DNA from: Stenotrophomonas sp. ATCM1_4 | GTDB lineage: Bacteria; Pseudomonadota; Gammaproteobacteria; Xanthomonadales; Xanthomonadaceae | Length of the DNA stretch: 64,000 bases | Reading direction: 5' to 3' | Assembly: GCF_004348115.1 (NCBI RefSeq) | Contig: NZ_QPFB01000001.1 | Location: 783,978 to 847,977, forward strand | Shown here: positions 43,401 to 53,193 of the stretch, piece by piece | How the letters are laid out: each line of letters starts with the position of its first letter | Numbering within the stretch: the stretch's first letter is position 1 | Program-made: the position numbers and the translations under genes | The notes under the pieces: generated by a model | Database searches by the model: none | What the model was told of the DNA's origin: nothing | What the model saw: only the letters and a program-made list of their open reading frames with translations

Positions 43401-43476
43401 GGCCGAGTAGCTCAGTTGGTAGAGCAGGGGATTGAAAATCCCCGTGTCGGCGGTTCGATTCCGTCCTCGGCCACCA
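43401..43476 (+). tRNA. tRNA-Phe, anticodon GAA
   Basis: The 76 nt show acceptor GGCCGAG / CTCGGCC, D arm with AGCTCAGTTGGTAGAGC, anticodon loop TTGAAAA giving GAA, T loop TTCGATT and CCA at 43474-43476. A terminator follows. All conserved tRNA positions are present. Confidence 0.96.
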
Positions 43477-43484
43477 AGAATTTC

Positions 43485-43515
43485 AAGGGCTCGCAGCAAT
43501 GTGAGCCCTTTTTTG
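43485..43515 (+). terminator. Terminator after tRNA-Phe
   Basis: AAGGGCTCGCAGCAATGTGAGCCCTTTTTTG: stem GGGCTCGCA / TGTGAGCCC with short loop and six T residues, 8 nt after the tRNA. Confidence 0.88.
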
Positions 43516-43671
43516 TTCCTGGAATCTGCACCGTTTCTGCACCACGTTCCAACGTGGGCTGTGCGTACACGGGGCGCCCGCAAGCGTCGTGCCTGGAGCA
43601 TCACGGGTACATGGCGCCCATGTTCTTCGATCACTTCCTGCGCATCGCGCGGCGTGCACGCAGCACGCAAG

Positions 43672-43695
43672 AAAAAGCCCGCCTTGCGGCGGGCT
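43672..43695 (-). terminator. Terminator downstream of rnd
   Basis: AAAAAGCCCGCCTTGCGGCGGGCTT reads leftward as AAGCCCGCCGCAAGGCGGGCTTTTT, an 8-bp stem and T run placed 24 nt after the rnd stop. Confidence 0.85.
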
Positions 43696-43719
43696 TGTCG
43701 CGGGTGGCGTGCGGCGCGC

Positions 43720-44802
43720 TCAGTTGCCGGGCAACAGGGCGCGCAGCGGGGCTTCCAGTTCCTGCTGTCGCCAGCCGGCCAATGCGCTGGGCCAGTGGCC
43801 GCTCTCCAGCAGCGCTTCCAGATGCTTGCGCGAGGCGAGGAAGCCTTCGGGCAGCTCCAGCTCGGCGGTGCGCTTGCTCACTGCATCCTGCAGCTTCTTC
43901 AGCGCGGACTTGTTGCCGTCGGTGGCGGGCAGGGCGAGCGGTGCCTCGGCCTCGTCGGCCAGCGGGGTGCTCAGTGCCTGCCACAGCGGCTGCGCGAGCT
44001 TGCGCGGTGCCTTGGGAAAGCGGCCGAACAGCTTGAGCATGGCGTCGTAGTCGGCCGGCGGCGTGCGCGCGAGCAGGTTGGCCAGCTCGTTGTCCAGGAT
44101 CCAGCTGCGCGGCTTGTCGCTGTGGCGTGCCTGCTGGTCGCGCCAGCGCAGCAAGCGCAGCAGGCGCCGTTGCGCATCGGCCTCGAGGAACTGCGAGGAG
44201 CGCATCGACAGGTGCGGCCAGTGCTCGCCTTCGTCGCGCTCGACGCTGGCCAGCAGGCGTTCGCCATCATCCAGCAGCCACTGCATGCGGCCCTTGGCCT
44301 GCAGGCGCTCGCTGATGGCGTCGTGCAGGGCGAACAGGTATTCCACGTCGTCGGCGGCGTACTCCAGCTGGGCGTCGCTGAGCGGGCGCTTGAGCCAGTC
44401 CGAGCGCGTCTCGCCCTTGGGCAGGGTGGTGCCGGTGATCTCGGCCACCAGCTTCTGGTAGCCCATGCCGCCACCAATGCCGGCCAGCGCGGCACCGATC
44501 TGGGTGTCGAACAGCGGGCGCGGCAGGGCGTCGCAGGCGCACTTGAAGGCCACCAGGTCTTCGCTGGCGCTGTGCATGATCTTGGTGATCGAGGTATCGG
44601 TCAGCCACGATTTGAGTGCTTCGCACATGCCGGGGACCAGGGGGTCGATCAGCAGTACTTCGTCACCGACCGCCATCTGTACCAGGGCCAGTTGCGGCCA
44701 ATAGGTGCGCTCGCGGATGAACTCGGTGTCCAGTCCAATCCGGGTCGGGCGGCGCTGGTAGCGCTCGTCCAGTTCCGATGGGTGTTTGATCCAATAAGCC
44801 AC
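43720..44802 (-). CDS. rnd: Ribonuclease D
   Basis: Start GTG 44802. The 360-residue product has the DEDD exonuclease motifs: GLDTEFIRERTYWP, then MHSASEDLVAF, then YAADDVEYLFALHD. Helical HRDC-like domains fill the C-terminal half (about 205-360). RNase D trims 3' ends of tRNA precursors and other stable RNAs. It is next to two tRNA genes but reads away from them, and ends at its own terminator. Length is normal for the family. Confidence 0.95.
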   Translation of the reverse strand: MAYWIKHPSELDERYQRRPTRIGLDTEFIRERTYWPQLALVQMAVGDEVLLIDPLVPGMCEALKSWLTDTSITKIMHSASEDLVAFKCACDALPRPLFDTQIGAALAGIGGGMGYQKLVAEITGTTLPKGETRSDWLKRPLSDAQLEYAADDVEYLFALHDAISERLQAKGRMQWLLDDGERLLASVERDEGEHWPHLSMRSSQFLEADAQRRLLRLLRWRDQQARHSDKPRSWILDNELANLLARTPPADYDAMLKLFGRFPKAPRKLAQPLWQALSTPLADEAEAPLALPATDGNKSALKKLQDAVSKRTAELELPEGFLASRKHLEALLESGHWPSALAGWRQQELEAPLRALLPGN

Positions 44803-44897
44803 GTGGGTTCCGTCTAACTGCAGGGTTTGCTCAGGGAGGCGAGAATAGCCTAACGTCGGGCCGGCCCCGACGGGGCAGGCAGGCTATTGGAGGCGCT

Positions 44898-46814
44898 TTG
44901 CGTAGTTTTGGCCACATCTGGACCTTGGTGTTGCTGCTGCCGCTGGCAGTGAGCGGCTGCGGCGATCCGCCCCCGGCTGCACCGGCGACGCCCGCCGACG
45001 GGCAGGGCAAGTCGCTGGCCGGGCGCGTGGTCGAACGCCTGGAGGCCCGCGCGGCGGCCCGCCAGCGGGATGCCGAGGCCGCCATGCCGGACCCGGTGCC
45101 ACAGGTGGAGGACACCGCGTTGCCGCGCTGGCAGGCGCCCGATGTCGTGCTGGCACCGGAACAATTGGCCCAGGCCCGCAAGGACGCCGACAAGGCCCTG
45201 GCGGAGGACCGGCTGTTCCGTGAGGCCGGCGATGCGATTCCCCTGTACCTGGCCATCCTGGCCCAGAAGCCGGACGACCGTGCCGCGCAGCGTGGGCTGG
45301 ACAAGGCCCGGCAGCGCCTGCGGGCACTGGCCAACGCACGCATGGCGCAGACCGAGGGACAGCGCCTGGCCCTGGCCGAGGCGGCGATGCTGGTCAGCGT
45401 GGCGGTGGCCCTGGCGCCGGAAGGCAAGGCCGAACAGGCCTTGCAGGAACGCATCGCCACCGCCCGGCGCCTGCTGGCGTTGAACCGGGCCGGGGAACAG
45501 GCGCTGCGCCTGGGGCAGTTCGGTGAGGACGGTGGGGGCGCGCAGGCGGCGTTCCGTGAAGTGCTGGCCGCCGATCCGGACAACAGCCGCGCCCGGCAGG
45601 GACTGGCGGCCGTGGAGAGCGGGCTGATCCGCCGTGCCGAGCGGGCGGCGGCGCTGGATTCGGATTTCGCCGCCGCCCAGCGCTGGTTGGGCAAGGCTGG
45701 CACCGTGCGCGGGGAGGGCCCTACCCTGATCGATGCGCGGGCCCGCATCGAAGCCATCCGCACCGCCCAGCTGGATGCCCTGCGCAATACCGGCCTGCGT
45801 GACCTCACCTCCTCCAAAGGCCTGAAGGACGCCCGCGACAAGCTGGCCCAGGCCGAACGCATCGCCTTGCCCGGCGATGCCACCGTGGAACTGCTGCGCG
45901 CGCGCATCGAGCTGGTCACCCACTACGGCAGCTTCCGCCCGCGGCAGGTGTTCAGTGATGCCCTGCAGGATGGCGGGCGCGGGCCGCAGATGGTGGTGGT
46001 CCCGCATGGCACCTTCCTGATGGGTGCGACCCAGGAGGAGATCGGTGGCCGTGATGCCGAGCGGCCGCAGCATGAGGTGCGCTTCGAGCGGGGCTTCGCC
46101 ATGTCGATCACCGAAGTGACCGTGGCCGACTTCCGTCGCTTCGTCGAGGCCACCCATGCGCGCCCGCGTGCGACCCGGCGTGGCCATTCGGTGGTCTACG
46201 ACGAGCGCAGCGGCAACTTCATCCGCCGCAGTGGCGTGGATTGGCAATCGGACTACAACGGCGTCAGGGCCGCGCCGAACAGCCCGGTCATGCATGTCAG
46301 CGTGCGCGATGCCGAGGCCTACGCGGCATGGCTGAGCGAGCAGACCGGCCGCTACTACCGCCTGCCCAGCGAGTCGGAATTCGAGTACGCCCTGCGTGCC
46401 GGCAACCAGGGGCGCTATCCGTGGGGGAAGGCGGCAATCCCGCCGCCGAACACCGGCAACTTCACCGGCAGCCTGGACGTCTCGCCCAGTGGGCGGCACT
46501 GGAACAATGCCTTCATCGGGTACGGCGACGGCTTCTGGGGCACGGCGCCGGTTGGCATGTACAACGCCAACGCCTGGGGGCTGCACGACATGGCCGGCAA
46601 CCTCAGCGAATGGGTGGCCGACTGCTGGCATGCCAGCTATCGGCGGGCCCCGGCCGACGGCGCGGCCTGGTACAACCCCGGCTGCCGGCAGCGGGTGATC
46701 CGCGGCGGCAACTGGGCCAACGCGCCGGAGCAGACCCGGGCGGCGTGGCGGCAGTCGCAGGACTCCGACGTGACCTCGGCGCGGATCGGCTTCCGCCTGG
46801 TGCGCGGGATTTGA
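44898..46814 (+). CDS. Lipoprotein with C-terminal formylglycine-generating enzyme-like domain
   Basis: TTG 44898 is used; GGAGG lies 5 nt upstream at 44889-44893. The 638-residue protein has lipobox VSGC (about residue 18-21), a long Ala/Arg/Gln-rich helical region with TPR-like repeats (about 85-340), and a FGE-sulfatase domain at about 360-638. That domain shows VVVPHGTFLMGATQEEIGG, ITEVTVADFRRFV, VSVRDAEAYAAWLSEQTGRY, RLPSESEFEYALRAG, GLHDMAGNLSEWVADCW and RGGNWANAP. True FGE enzymes oxidise sulfatase Cys; these bacterial relatives more often modify or bind other targets. The lipid anchor suggests periplasmic work. Confidence 0.85.
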   Translation: MRSFGHIWTLVLLLPLAVSGCGDPPPAAPATPADGQGKSLAGRVVERLEARAAARQRDAEAAMPDPVPQVEDTALPRWQAPDVVLAPEQLAQARKDADKALAEDRLFREAGDAIPLYLAILAQKPDDRAAQRGLDKARQRLRALANARMAQTEGQRLALAEAAMLVSVAVALAPEGKAEQALQERIATARRLLALNRAGEQALRLGQFGEDGGGAQAAFREVLAADPDNSRARQGLAAVESGLIRRAERAAALDSDFAAAQRWLGKAGTVRGEGPTLIDARARIEAIRTAQLDALRNTGLRDLTSSKGLKDARDKLAQAERIALPGDATVELLRARIELVTHYGSFRPRQVFSDALQDGGRGPQMVVVPHGTFLMGATQEEIGGRDAERPQHEVRFERGFAMSITEVTVADFRRFVEATHARPRATRRGHSVVYDERSGNFIRRSGVDWQSDYNGVRAAPNSPVMHVSVRDAEAYAAWLSEQTGRYYRLPSESEFEYALRAGNQGRYPWGKAAIPPPNTGNFTGSLDVSPSGRHWNNAFIGYGDGFWGTAPVGMYNANAWGLHDMAGNLSEWVADCWHASYRRAPADGAAWYNPGCRQRVIRGGNWANAPEQTRAAWRQSQDSDVTSARIGFRLVRGI

Positions 46815-46880
46815 CCTTGCCCATGCACGCCGGCGCGCTAACATCGGCTCCGGCCACCCCGGACCAGACGGAACCCCACC

Positions 46881-47789
46881 ATGCGACAAGATCCCTTCGG
46901 CAATCAGAGCGCGGGCGGCCAGGGCCGTCGTGGCGGTGGGCTGTTCGGCAACCTGCGCTGGGTGATCCTGCTGGGTTTCGCCATCTATGGCGGCTGCTAT
47001 TACTTCGGCAACCGCTCGGTTGATCCCTACACCGGCGAGAAGGTGCTGATCGACAGCTCGCTCAACGCCGAGGAAGAGAAGGCCATGGGCCTGCAGGCCT
47101 ACCAGGAGATCCTGTCCCAGGAGCGGCCGGTGGCCCCCGATTCGCAGATCTCCCAGCAGGTGCGGGAAATCGCGCGCCGCCTGATCGCCAAGGTGGACGT
47201 GGTCGAGACCGCGCTGGCCCGCGAGCATGGCCTGGAGCCGCAGCATTTCGCCCGTGATTTCGACTGGGAGGTCAACGTCATCCAGTCCGACGAGGCCAAT
47301 GCGTTCTGCCTGCCCGGGGGCAAGATGGCGGTGTACACCGGGCTGATCCCGGTGGCGCAGAATGCCGACGCGGTGGCGGTCGTGATGGGTCACGAAATCG
47401 CCCATGCGCTGCTGCGCCATGGTGCGCAGCGCATGGCCCAGCAGAAGCTGACCCAGATCGGGCAGATGGCCGGCGCGGCGGGCGGCCTGGATGCGCAGCA
47501 ACAGCAGATGATGATGTCGGCCATGGGCTACGGCTATCTGCTGCCGTATGCGCGCTCGCATGAAACCCAGGCCGACGAAGTGGGCCTGATGCTGGCCGCC
47601 GCGGCCTGCTTCAATCCCGAGGAAGCGGTGCCGCTGTGGGAGCGCATGAGCGCCAACAGCGGTGGCCAGTCGCCGCCGGAGTTCTCGTCGACGCACCCCA
47701 ACCCCGGCACCCGCATCCAGAACCTGCAGGCGCTGATGTCCAAGGCAATGCAGTACCGGCAGCAGTTCTGCACCGAAGCGGCAAGGTAG
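46881..47789 (+). CDS. M48-family membrane metallopeptidase
   Basis: The 302-residue protein has a Gly-rich cytoplasmic start, one transmembrane helix (about 26-43, WVILLGFAIYGGCYYFG) and a periplasmic peptidase domain with HEIAH at H171, E172, H175 and a third ligand Glu in the SHETQADEVG motif near residue 227. This is the M48 (LoiP/BepA-like) class that degrades misfolded envelope proteins. It is preceded by the FGE-like lipoprotein with a 66-nt gap and followed by the AcvB/VirJ-like gene, all rightward. Confidence 0.9.
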   Translation: MRQDPFGNQSAGGQGRRGGGLFGNLRWVILLGFAIYGGCYYFGNRSVDPYTGEKVLIDSSLNAEEEKAMGLQAYQEILSQERPVAPDSQISQQVREIARRLIAKVDVVETALAREHGLEPQHFARDFDWEVNVIQSDEANAFCLPGGKMAVYTGLIPVAQNADAVAVVMGHEIAHALLRHGAQRMAQQKLTQIGQMAGAAGGLDAQQQQMMMSAMGYGYLLPYARSHETQADEVGLMLAAAACFNPEEAVPLWERMSANSGGQSPPEFSSTHPNPGTRIQNLQALMSKAMQYRQQFCTEAAR

Positions 47790-47859
47790 GCGGTCCACCC
47801 CGCGACCGGGTCGCCGGCACATGCGGGGTGTTTTTCCCTTTGGTTGATGGCGGTGGCCG

Positions 47860-49062
47860 ATGCAGTGCCTTGTCGTACGCGTCGTGATGGCGCTGCTGTG
47901 CGTGGTGATGGCCAGTGCATGCAGCCGGAGCAACCACCGTGCATCGGTCAACGCCGGTCGGTACGGTGACGTGCAGTTGGTGGCACCGCAGGGCGAGCCA
48001 CGCGGTGTGGTGATCTATTTCGCCGAGGGCGCGCAATCGTCCGCCCGGGAACGGCCATTGCTCACCTCGCTGGCGCAGGGTGGTGCATGGGTGGCGGTGG
48101 TGGATTCGACGGCGTACCGGCAGCGCCTGGGTAGCGGGTCATCGACCTGCAGGAACATGGCCGACGATGCGGCGTTGTTGACCCAGAAACTGCTCAAGCA
48201 GGCACGGGCGCGGCAGTTCTTCCTGCCGTTGTTGGTCGCGCAGGGCAGGGAGGCCACGTTGGCCCGCGCAACCGCTGCCGGTGCCGCGGCGGGCGAGTTC
48301 GCCGGGGTGCTGGTGACACCGGGCGCTCCGGAACCCCGGCCCTGCACCGGCGGTGGGGATGCCGTCGCGGTCGAGCCGGTGCCGGCCGAGGCGTTGGTTT
48401 CCCGCGCACTGGAGACGATGGCGCGCCCGGACGGCACGCAGCGGCTTCCCCTGATCGAGATGCCGGTCGCCGGCAGCCGTCGCCTGGCAGTGGTGCTGTC
48501 CGGCGATGGGGGCTGGCGTGACCTGGACAAGGGCATTGCCCGCGAGCTCAACCAGCAAGGTATTTCCGTGCTGGGTTGGAACAGCCTGAAGTACTTCTGG
48601 GCCGAGCGCAGCCAGCAGCAACTGGGTGCCGATCTGGGCCAGGCCCTGCAGACCTACCGGCAGCGTTGGGGGGCAGACGACATCGCGTTGATCGGTTACT
48701 CGTTCGGTGCCGATGTATTGCCGTTCGCTTACCCGCAGCTACCGGCCGATCAGCAGCAGTCGGTGCGTTTCATGTCGTTGCTGGGCCTGTCCCATGGGGC
48801 CGCGTTCGAGGTCCGGGTAGGTGGCTGGCTGGGGTGGGGGCGTTCGCGCGAGACGCCCGTGTTGCCCGCACTGGAGCAACTGCACGCGATGCCGCTGCAG
48901 TGCATCTACGGCACCGATGAGAAGGACAGCCTGTGCCGCGACCTGCGCGGCAAGCCTTTCATCCAGACGGTGGAGCGGCCGGGTGGGCACCATTTCGACC
49001 GTGACCCGGTGGCGTTGACCAATATCGTGGTGCAGGCCTGGGACGCAGCCCCGCAGCGATAG
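47860..49062 (+). CDS. AcvB/VirJ-like periplasmic hydrolase
   Basis: The 400-residue protein has a signal or lipoprotein leader (VVMASACSRSN, lipobox-like ASAC). It has two alpha/beta-hydrolase-like parts; the C-terminal half carries the VirJ signature VVLSGDGGWRDLDKGIA, GWNSLKYFWAER and the GYSFGADVLPFAY nucleophile elbow, with a late GGHHFDRD His. In Agrobacterium, AcvB hydrolyses lysyl-phosphatidylglycerol. The N-terminal part probably is a degenerate copy. No mprF-like synthase lies in this window, so the substrate is inferred. Confidence 0.8.
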   Translation: MQCLVVRVVMALLCVVMASACSRSNHRASVNAGRYGDVQLVAPQGEPRGVVIYFAEGAQSSARERPLLTSLAQGGAWVAVVDSTAYRQRLGSGSSTCRNMADDAALLTQKLLKQARARQFFLPLLVAQGREATLARATAAGAAAGEFAGVLVTPGAPEPRPCTGGGDAVAVEPVPAEALVSRALETMARPDGTQRLPLIEMPVAGSRRLAVVLSGDGGWRDLDKGIARELNQQGISVLGWNSLKYFWAERSQQQLGADLGQALQTYRQRWGADDIALIGYSFGADVLPFAYPQLPADQQQSVRFMSLLGLSHGAAFEVRVGGWLGWGRSRETPVLPALEQLHAMPLQCIYGTDEKDSLCRDLRGKPFIQTVERPGGHHFDRDPVALTNIVVQAWDAAPQR

Positions 49063-49160
49063 GAGCGGCCTTGGCCACGAAGCCGATGGCCTCCGGGATT
49101 GCAGTAGCAGGCGTTGGCGGAAGGATTCCCGGCTTCGCGCCTGAAGGCGCTCCTACGGCT
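49061..49160. repeat. Intergenic inverted repeat (REP-type, GTAGGAGCG ends)
   Basis: TAGGAGCGGCCTTGGCCACGAAGCC at 49063-49087 and, in reverse, GGCTTCGCGCCTGAAGGCGCTCCTA at 49131-49155 form an imperfect long inverted repeat with internal hairpins (GGCCTTGGCC; GCGCCTGAAGGCGC). It separates the AcvB/VirJ-like gene from the convergent xseA gene. Such GTAGGAGC elements are frequent in genomes of this family. Confidence 0.65.
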
Positions 49161-50493
49161 CGGAGGTTTCCACGCGGACCTGCAGGGTGCCTTCGGCCAG
49201 GCGGGCCTGCAGGCGATCACCGGGTTGTGCGTGCGCGCTGGAACGCACCAGGGCGCCGTCGTCGGCGCGGGTCAGGATCGAGTAACCACGGGCGACGGTC
49301 GCCAATGGGCTCACCGCCTCCAGTGAACGGGCGATGCCATGCAGGCGCAGTGCATCGGCTTGCAACTGGCGGTTGATGGCGGTCTGCGCGCGGGGTGCCA
49401 GGGCTGCCAGCCGTTCCTTCAATGCCGCCAGCCGACGCTGTGGCTGGGCGCCGCGCAGCACGGCGGCCGCATGCGCCAACTGTGCCCGGCGACGCTCCTG
49501 CTTCTGTCGCCAATGCGACTGCAGCCGCGCAAAGGCAGCCTCCTGCCGATGCCGCAGCAATGCCAGCCGTGCCTGCGGGCCCTGTGCCTGCAGGCGCAAC
49601 GCGGCGCGATCGGCGCGCTGCATGGCCTGGCCCAGGGTGTGCACCTGCAACTGGTTCAGCCGCTGTGCGAGCCGGCGCAGACGCAATGCCAGGTCGCGCT
49701 GGTCGGGTACCAGCAGCTCGGCGGCGACCGACGGCGTCGGCGCGCGCAGGTCGGCGGCGAAATCGGACAGGCTGAAGTCGGTCTCGTGGCCCACCGCAGA
49801 GACCACCGGGGTGGTGCTGGCGGCGATGGCGCGGGCCAGCCGTTCGTCGTTGAAGGCCCACAGGTCTTCCAGTGAACCGCCGCCGCGGGTCAGCAGGATC
49901 ACGTCGTAGCGGCCGCTGGCATCGGCCTGGCGCAACAGCGAGGTGATCTGCGCGGCGGCGGTTTCGCCCTGCACCAGCGAAGGCAGCAGTTCCACTTCAA
50001 GCAGCGGGAAACGCCGGCCAAGCACGCTCAGCACGTCGCGCACGGCGGCACCGGAAGGCGAGGTGATCACCGCCAGGCGGCGCACGTGCGCCGGCAGCGG
50101 GCGCTTGCGCCCGGCATCGAACAGGCCCTCGGCTTCCAGGCGTGCCTTCAGCTCCTCGTAGGCACGGCGCAGCGCGCCTTCGCCGGCTTCCTCCATGTGG
50201 TCGAGGATCAACTGGTAGTCGCCGCGTGCCTCGTACAGGGTGAGCCGGCCGCGCACCAGCACGCGCATGCCTTCGCGTGGCACGAACTTGAGCCACTGGC
50301 TCTTGGGCTTGAACATCGCCGCGCGGACCTGCGCGCGGGCGTCCTTCAGGGTGAAGTACAGGTGCCCGGAGGACGGGCGGCTGACATTGCCCAGTTCGCC
50401 TTCCACCCAGACCAGCGGGAAGCTGCTCTCCAGCAGGTCACGCGCCAGCGTGTTGAGCTGGGCGGGGGTCAGGACGTCGGCACTGCGGTTCAT
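49153..50493 (-). CDS. xseA: Exodeoxyribonuclease VII large subunit
   Basis: The 446-residue product begins with an OB-fold ssDNA-binding domain ([40 protein letters not shown]), then the catalytic region ([63 protein letters not shown]), a coiled coil (about 290-370) and the C-terminal [13 protein letters not shown]. With XseB it degrades single-stranded DNA in both directions. The xseB gene is not nearby. Length and motifs are complete. Confidence 0.95.
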   Translation of the reverse strand: MNRSADVLTPAQLNTLARDLLESSFPLVWVEGELGNVSRPSSGHLYFTLKDARAQVRAAMFKPKSQWLKFVPREGMRVLVRGRLTLYEARGDYQLILDHMEEAGEGALRRAYEELKARLEAEGLFDAGRKRPLPAHVRRLAVITSPSGAAVRDVLSVLGRRFPLLEVELLPSLVQGETAAAQITSLLRQADASGRYDVILLTRGGGSLEDLWAFNDERLARAIAASTTPVVSAVGHETDFSLSDFAADLRAPTPSVAAELLVPDQRDLALRLRRLAQRLNQLQVHTLGQAMQRADRAALRLQAQGPQARLALLRHRQEAAFARLQSHWRQKQERRRAQLAHAAAVLRGAQPQRRLAALKERLAALAPRAQTAINRQLQADALRLHGIARSLEAVSPLATVARGYSILTRADDGALVRSSAHAQPGDRLQARLAEGTLQVRVETSEP

Positions 50494-50551
50494 GGTTCAG
50501 CGGTTGCGGCGGTGGAGCGGGCGGCCATGGTCGCATGGAATGCCGGCGGGC

Positions 50552-51637
50552 TCACGCCGCCGGCGGGTCGGCGTCATGGTGGCGCTGCAGCGCCCACTGC
50601 ACGTGCTCGCGGACCAGTTCGGAGGCGTGGTTGCTGCGCGTTTCCAATGCCTGCCGCGCACTGGGCGAGGGCGCGGCATTGCCCAATGCCACGGCGATGT
50701 TGCGCAGCCAGCGCTCGTGGCCGCTGCGGCGGATCGGGCTGCCCTCGGTACGGCGCAGGAATTCATCCTCTTCCCAGGCGAACAGTTCCGGCAGCGTGGC
50801 CGTGTCGAGGTTGTTGCGTGCGCGGAAGTCCGGCTCGTCGGTGCGCCGGGCGAACTTGTTCCAGGGGCAGACCAGTTGGCAGTCGTCGCAGCCGTAGATG
50901 CGGTTGCCCATCAACGGGCGCATTTCCAGTGGAATGGCGCCGTCGTGCTCGATGGTCAGGTAGGAAATGCAGCGCCGCGCATCCAGGCGGTGCGGGGCGA
51001 TGATCGCCGCGGTCGGGCAGACGTCGATGCAGCGCGTGCAGGTGCCGCAGTGCGCGGTGGCCGGCACATCCACCGGCAATGGCAGGTCGACGTAGATCTC
51101 TCCGATGAAGAACCACGAGCCGCCGTTGCGGTCGATCAGGCAGGTGTGCTTGCCGATCCAGCCCAGCCCGGCGTTGCGCGCCAGGGCACGTTCCAGCACC
51201 GGCGCGGAGTCGACGAACACGCGGTAACCGAAGGGGCCGATCTCGGCGGCGACCCGTTCGGCAAGCTTCTGCAGGCGGTTGCGCATCAGCTTGTGGTAAT
51301 CGCGGCCCAGGGCGTAGCGCGCCACGTAGGCGCGGTCGGCGTCATCAAGGGTGGCCCAGGCCTGCGCATCGTCCTTGTGGCCGTAGTCCAGCCCGACCGA
51401 GATCACCCGCACCGTGCCGGGCAGCAGTTCCTGTGGGCGCGCACGCAGGGTGCCGTGGCGGGCCATCCAGTCCATCGTCCCGTACAGGCCCTTGCCCAGC
51501 CAGTCGGCCAGGTGCGCCTCATCGTCACGCAGCTCCACGCCACTGACGCCGCAGCGCTGGAAGCCTGCTTCTCGTGCCAGTTGGCGGATGCGCAGCGACA
51601 GCTGCGCCGGGGTAGCGGCGGAAACGGCTTCGGACAT
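50552..51637 (-). CDS. queG: Epoxyqueuosine reductase
   Basis: ATG 51637 (MSEAVSAATPAQ) is chosen; the longer frame overlaps the opposite gene. The 361-residue protein carries two 4Fe-4S clusters: CGTCTRCIDVCPTAA and CDDCQLVCPWN. It also has QueG-type regions GLGWIGKHTCLIDRNGGSWF and DSAPVLERALA. QueG reduces epoxyqueuosine to queuosine in tRNA with cobalamin. It is divergent from nnrD, with starts 24 nt apart. Confidence 0.95.
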   Translation of the reverse strand: MSEAVSAATPAQLSLRIRQLAREAGFQRCGVSGVELRDDEAHLADWLGKGLYGTMDWMARHGTLRARPQELLPGTVRVISVGLDYGHKDDAQAWATLDDADRAYVARYALGRDYHKLMRNRLQKLAERVAAEIGPFGYRVFVDSAPVLERALARNAGLGWIGKHTCLIDRNGGSWFFIGEIYVDLPLPVDVPATAHCGTCTRCIDVCPTAAIIAPHRLDARRCISYLTIEHDGAIPLEMRPLMGNRIYGCDDCQLVCPWNKFARRTDEPDFRARNNLDTATLPELFAWEEDEFLRRTEGSPIRRSGHERWLRNIAVALGNAAPSPSARQALETRSNHASELVREHVQWALQRHHDADPPAA

Positions 51638-51660
51638 GGCGCAAGTATAGAATCGGTGGC

Positions 51661-53193
51661 ATGTCAGAGCCCGTGCAGATGTTCGATACCGCCGCCGCCC
51701 GTCGCATCGACGCGCAGGCGACCGCCGCCCTGGGCGGCGATGGCTACGTGCTGATGCAGCGCGCCGGGCAGGCCGGCTGGCACTGCGTGCTGCAGCATTG
51801 GCCACAGGCGCGGCGCATCGTGGTGGTGTGCGGGCCGGGCAACAACGGCGGCGACGGCTACGTGTTGGCGCGCTTTGCCCGCCAGTCGGGGCGCGATGTC
51901 CGGGTGCTGCACCTGGAGGACGCCGCGCCGCGTACGGCCCTGGCGCAGCGGGCCTGCACCGATTACCTGGCCGTGGGCGGGCAGGTGGAGCTGTCGATCG
52001 ATTGCCTGCAGCAGGCGGATCTGGTCGTCGACGCATTGTTCGGCATCGGCCTGTCGCGCGCGCCGCAGGCCGCGGACGCGGCCCTGATCCAGGCCATCAA
52101 CGAAGTGCCCGTGCCGGTGTTCGCGCTGGATGTTCCCAGTGGCGTGGACGCCGTGTCCGGCGACGTGCCGGGCGCGGCGGTGCGCGCGGTGCGCGTGCTG
52201 CAGTTCATCGTGCCGCACCGTGGCCTGCATACCGGCGCGGCGCTGGAATGCGCCGGGCAGCGGCTGCTGGCCGATCTGGACGTGCCGGCGGTGGCATTCG
52301 AAGGGGTGCCGCCTGCCGCCCTGCGGTGGGCGCGTGGCGTGCTGGCTTCGCAGTTGCCGCGCCGGCGCATCAATACCCACAAGGGCGAGTCCGGGCACGT
52401 GCTGTGCGTGGGCGGCAACCTTGGCAGCGGGGGTGCGGTGATGCTCAGTGTCGAGGCTGCACTGCGCAGTGGTGCAGGGCTGGTCAGCGTGGCCACGCAG
52501 GCAGCGCACGTGGGGCCGTTGCTGGCGCGCTGCCCCGAGGCGATGGTCCATGCCGTGACGTCGGCGCCCGCGCTTGCGCCGCTGCTGGCGCGCGCAAGCG
52601 TGGTCGCCCTGGGGCCGGGGCTGGGCCAGGATGATTGGGCACAGGCGTTGTGGTCGGTCGCAGTGGATGCAGGCAAGCCGCTGGTGATCGATGCCGACGC
52701 GCTCAACCTGCTGGCGGCCGCGCCGCGCGTCGTGCCGCACGCCATCCTCACCCCGCACCCCGGCGAGGCCGCGCGCCTGCTGGGCTGCGACACGGCCGGT
52801 ATCCAACGGGATCGGTTTGCCGCCGCACAGGCCCTGGTCGAACGCTACGGCGCGGTGGTTGTACTGAAAGGCGCGGGCACCGTGGTGGCGGCGCCCGGGC
52901 AGGTGCCGCGGGTGATTGCCGCCGGCAACCCCGGCATGGCCGTCGGCGGCATGGGCGACCTGCTGACCGGTGCGATCGCCGCATTGTGCGCGCAGGGCCT
53001 GGCGCTGTTCGATGCCGCCAGCAGCGGTGCACTGCTGCATGGGCTGGCCGGCGATGCAGCGGCGGCCGAGGGTGAGCGGGGGCTGTTGCCACGCGACCTG
53101 CTGCCGCATCTTCGGACGTTGGCCAATCATAATGGCGGGCATGAACGAACTGTTTCTTCCCGAAGCCGACAGCACCGACCTGCTCGGCCATGA
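51661..53193 (+). CDS. nnrD: Bifunctional NAD(P)H-hydrate epimerase / ADP-dependent dehydratase
   Basis: The 510-residue protein has the epimerase (YjeF_N) domain at about 1-215 with CGPGNNGGDGYVLARF and the VPSGVDAVSGDVPG motif. The dehydratase (carbohydrate kinase-like) domain follows at about 230-500 with NTHKGESGHVLCVGGN, LTPHPGEAARLLG and the NPGMAVGGMGDLLTG motif. The protein repairs damaged NAD(P)H hydrates. The tsaE gene begins inside its 3' end, an arrangement widely conserved. Confidence 0.95.
   Translation: MSEPVQMFDTAAARRIDAQATAALGGDGYVLMQRAGQAGWHCVLQHWPQARRIVVVCGPGNNGGDGYVLARFARQSGRDVRVLHLEDAAPRTALAQRACTDYLAVGGQVELSIDCLQQADLVVDALFGIGLSRAPQAADAALIQAINEVPVPVFALDVPSGVDAVSGDVPGAAVRAVRVLQFIVPHRGLHTGAALECAGQRLLADLDVPAVAFEGVPPAALRWARGVLASQLPRRRINTHKGESGHVLCVGGNLGSGGAVMLSVEAALRSGAGLVSVATQAAHVGPLLARCPEAMVHAVTSAPALAPLLARASVVALGPGLGQDDWAQALWSVAVDAGKPLVIDADALNLLAAAPRVVPHAILTPHPGEAARLLGCDTAGIQRDRFAAAQALVERYGAVVVLKGAGTVVAAPGQVPRVIAAGNPGMAVGGMGDLLTGAIAALCAQGLALFDAASSGALLHGLAGDAAAAEGERGLLPRDLLPHLRTLANHNGGHERTVSSRSRQHRPARP

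Noticed and set aside
44850..47951. Leftward 1033-codon frame across the FGE-like and M48 genes
   Set aside because: It is antisense to two well-supported genes, spans their intergenic gap and gives low-complexity Arg/His/Gly-rich sequence.
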